DNA of 8,284 nucleotides from an uncultured Bacteroidota bacterium (GTDB taxonomy: Bacteria > Bacteroidota > Bacteroidia > 2-12-FULL-35-15). Positions within the stretch are counted from its first letter, which is position 1; every line of letters begins with the position of its first letter. Positions 7,307-8,284 of this stretch are shown piece by piece. The position numbers and the translations under genes are program-made. The notes beneath the pieces are model-generated. The model saw only the letters and a list, made by a program, of their open reading frames with translations. It searched no databases and had not been told where the DNA came from. The stretch spans positions 1-8,284 of the forward strand of contig CAISYK010000567.1 in the NCBI GenBank assembly GCA_903889605.1, in the 5' to 3' direction.

Positions 7307-8284
7307 TTAGCTGTTAAGCATAACCGGCATTACCAGCATTAAAATATCTTCGGCAGGATTTTCTTTTTCTGTTGGGAATAAAATTCCTGCACGATTTGGA
7401 GCGCTCATTTCGAGGTTCACATTTTCGCAGTTTAAATTGTTTAACATTTCTGCCAAAAATTTAGAATTAAATCCGATTTCCATATCTTCTCCCGCATATT
7501 GGCATGTTAAGCGTTCGCTGGCTTCATTAGCAAAATCAAGGTCTTCGGCAGAAATGCTTAATTCACTTCCAGCAATTTTTAAACGTACCTGGTGTGTTGT
7601 TTTGTTTGAAAAAATAGAAACACGTCTGATTGAATTTAAAAATGAAACACGATCAACAGTTAATTTATTGGGATTTTCTTTTGGAATTACAGCTTCGTAA
7701 TTAGGGTATTTACCATCAATTAAACGGCAGATCAAATTGGTGTTTTCAAACGAGAAAAAAGCATTTGTTTTATTGTATTCTATTTTCACATTTCCAACAA
7801 TGCTTGACAATGTGTTCTTTAAAAGGTTTAATGGTTTTTTAGGAATAATGAAAGATGAAGCCGTTTGTGCCTTTGCATCAGTCCTGCGGTAACGGACTAG
7901 TTTATGAGCATCTGTAGATACAAATGTTATATCATCAGTTGATAATTGGCAGAATACACCTGACATAACAGGTCTTAGTTCATCGTTGCCGGCTGCAAAT
8001 ATTGTTTTGTTAATTGCAGAAGCCAATACACCTGCATCCATATCGAGCGATGAAGCTGATTCAATGCTTGGTAATTTGGGGAATTCATCACCATTATGGC
8101 CAGTCAATTTATATTTACCGTAATCCGAAATAATTTCGATTCCGAATTTTTTTGTATCGATACTGAACGTTAAAGGCTGGTCAGCAAACGTTTTTAAAGT
8201 TTCCAGAAGCAGTTTTGCAGGAACAGCTATATTTCCAGCATCCTTCGACTCGATATTGATCATCGTAGTCATTGTAGTTTCCAA
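7307..8284 (-). CDS. dnaN: DNA polymerase III beta subunit (sliding clamp), 5' end cut by window edge
   Basis: The sliding clamp is a ring-shaped homodimer that tethers DNA polymerase III to DNA and serves as a docking site for other replication and repair proteins. The visible 325 residues cover the end of domain 1 (LETTMTTMINIE onward, to about 75), domain 2 (about 80-200) and domain 3 (about 205-325). Recognisable family segments are NDELRPVMSGVF, TDAHKLVRY (the E. coli TDGHRLA region), GKYPNYEAVIP (E. coli GRFPDYRRVLP) and the C-terminal ILMLVMPVML; the last three line the partner-binding cleft. Bacteroidota clamps are about 370-375 residues, so some 50 N-terminal residues lie beyond 8284. 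The TTG at the edge is an internal Leu codon, not the start. Nothing in the visible part is broken or missing. The 11-base gap to the esterase suggests readthrough into it. Confidence 0.97.
   Translation of the reverse strand: METTMTTMINIESKDAGNIAVPAKLLLETLKTFADQPLTFSIDTKKFGIEIISDYGKYKLTGHNGDEFPKLPSIESASSLDMDAGVLASAINKTIFAAGNDELRPVMSGVFCQLSTDDITFVSTDAHKLVRYRRTDAKAQTASSFIIPKKPLNLLKNTLSSIVGNVKIEYNKTNAFFSFENTNLICRLIDGKYPNYEAVIPKENPNKLTVDRVSFLNSIRRVSIFSNKTTHQVRLKIAGSELSISAEDLDFANEASERLTCQYAGEDMEIGFNSKFLAEMLNNLNCENVNLEMSAPNRAGILFPTEKENPAEDILMLVMPVMLNS

Noticed and set aside
8282..8284. TTG at the window edge as the dnaN start
   Set aside because: The codon is the Leu of the conserved LETTM segment, which in family members lies about 50 residues inside the protein.

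Overview
The window looks like chromosomal DNA from a member of the phylum Bacteroidota. Three things point there. Two adjacent secreted proteins end in type IX secretion system (T9SS) sorting domains, one of type A and one of type B. The beta clamp reads like a Bacteroidota DnaN, ending ILMLVMPVMLNS. The one promoter I can propose fits the Bacteroidota form (TTG, 23-base gap, TAnnTTTG) rather than the E. coli form. The DNA is AT-rich between genes, and genes generally lack strong Shine-Dalgarno sequences.

All four genes are on the minus strand, so transcription runs from high to low coordinates. In that order they are: dnaN (8284 to 7307, cut at its 5' end by the window edge); a secreted PHB-depolymerase-type esterase (7295 to 6174), which starts only 11 bases after dnaN stops; a 399-base non-coding stretch (6173 to 5775) with a promoter candidate and some unexplained structure; a giant secreted multidomain protein of about 1390 residues (5774 to 1602); a 180-base gap; and the beta (carboxyltransferase) subunit of an acyl-CoA carboxylase, most like propionyl-CoA carboxylase (1421 to beyond position 1, missing its last few dozen residues).

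The genes do not form one pathway. dnaN (replication) and the carboxylase subunit (central metabolism) are housekeeping genes. The two between them encode export substrates: a soluble hydrolase probably released or held at the surface, and a long adhesin-like surface protein built from an N-terminal DUF7948-like domain, a propeller-like region, Ig/PKD-like and SprB-like repeats, and a gliding-motility-associated C-terminal domain. The T9SS machinery itself must lie elsewhere.

I found no RNA gene, CRISPR array, intact insertion sequence or convincing new system. The most unusual parts are a start-less open frame and an 11-base inverted repeat in the 5775-6173 gap, and a tandem 83-residue duplication inside the giant protein.
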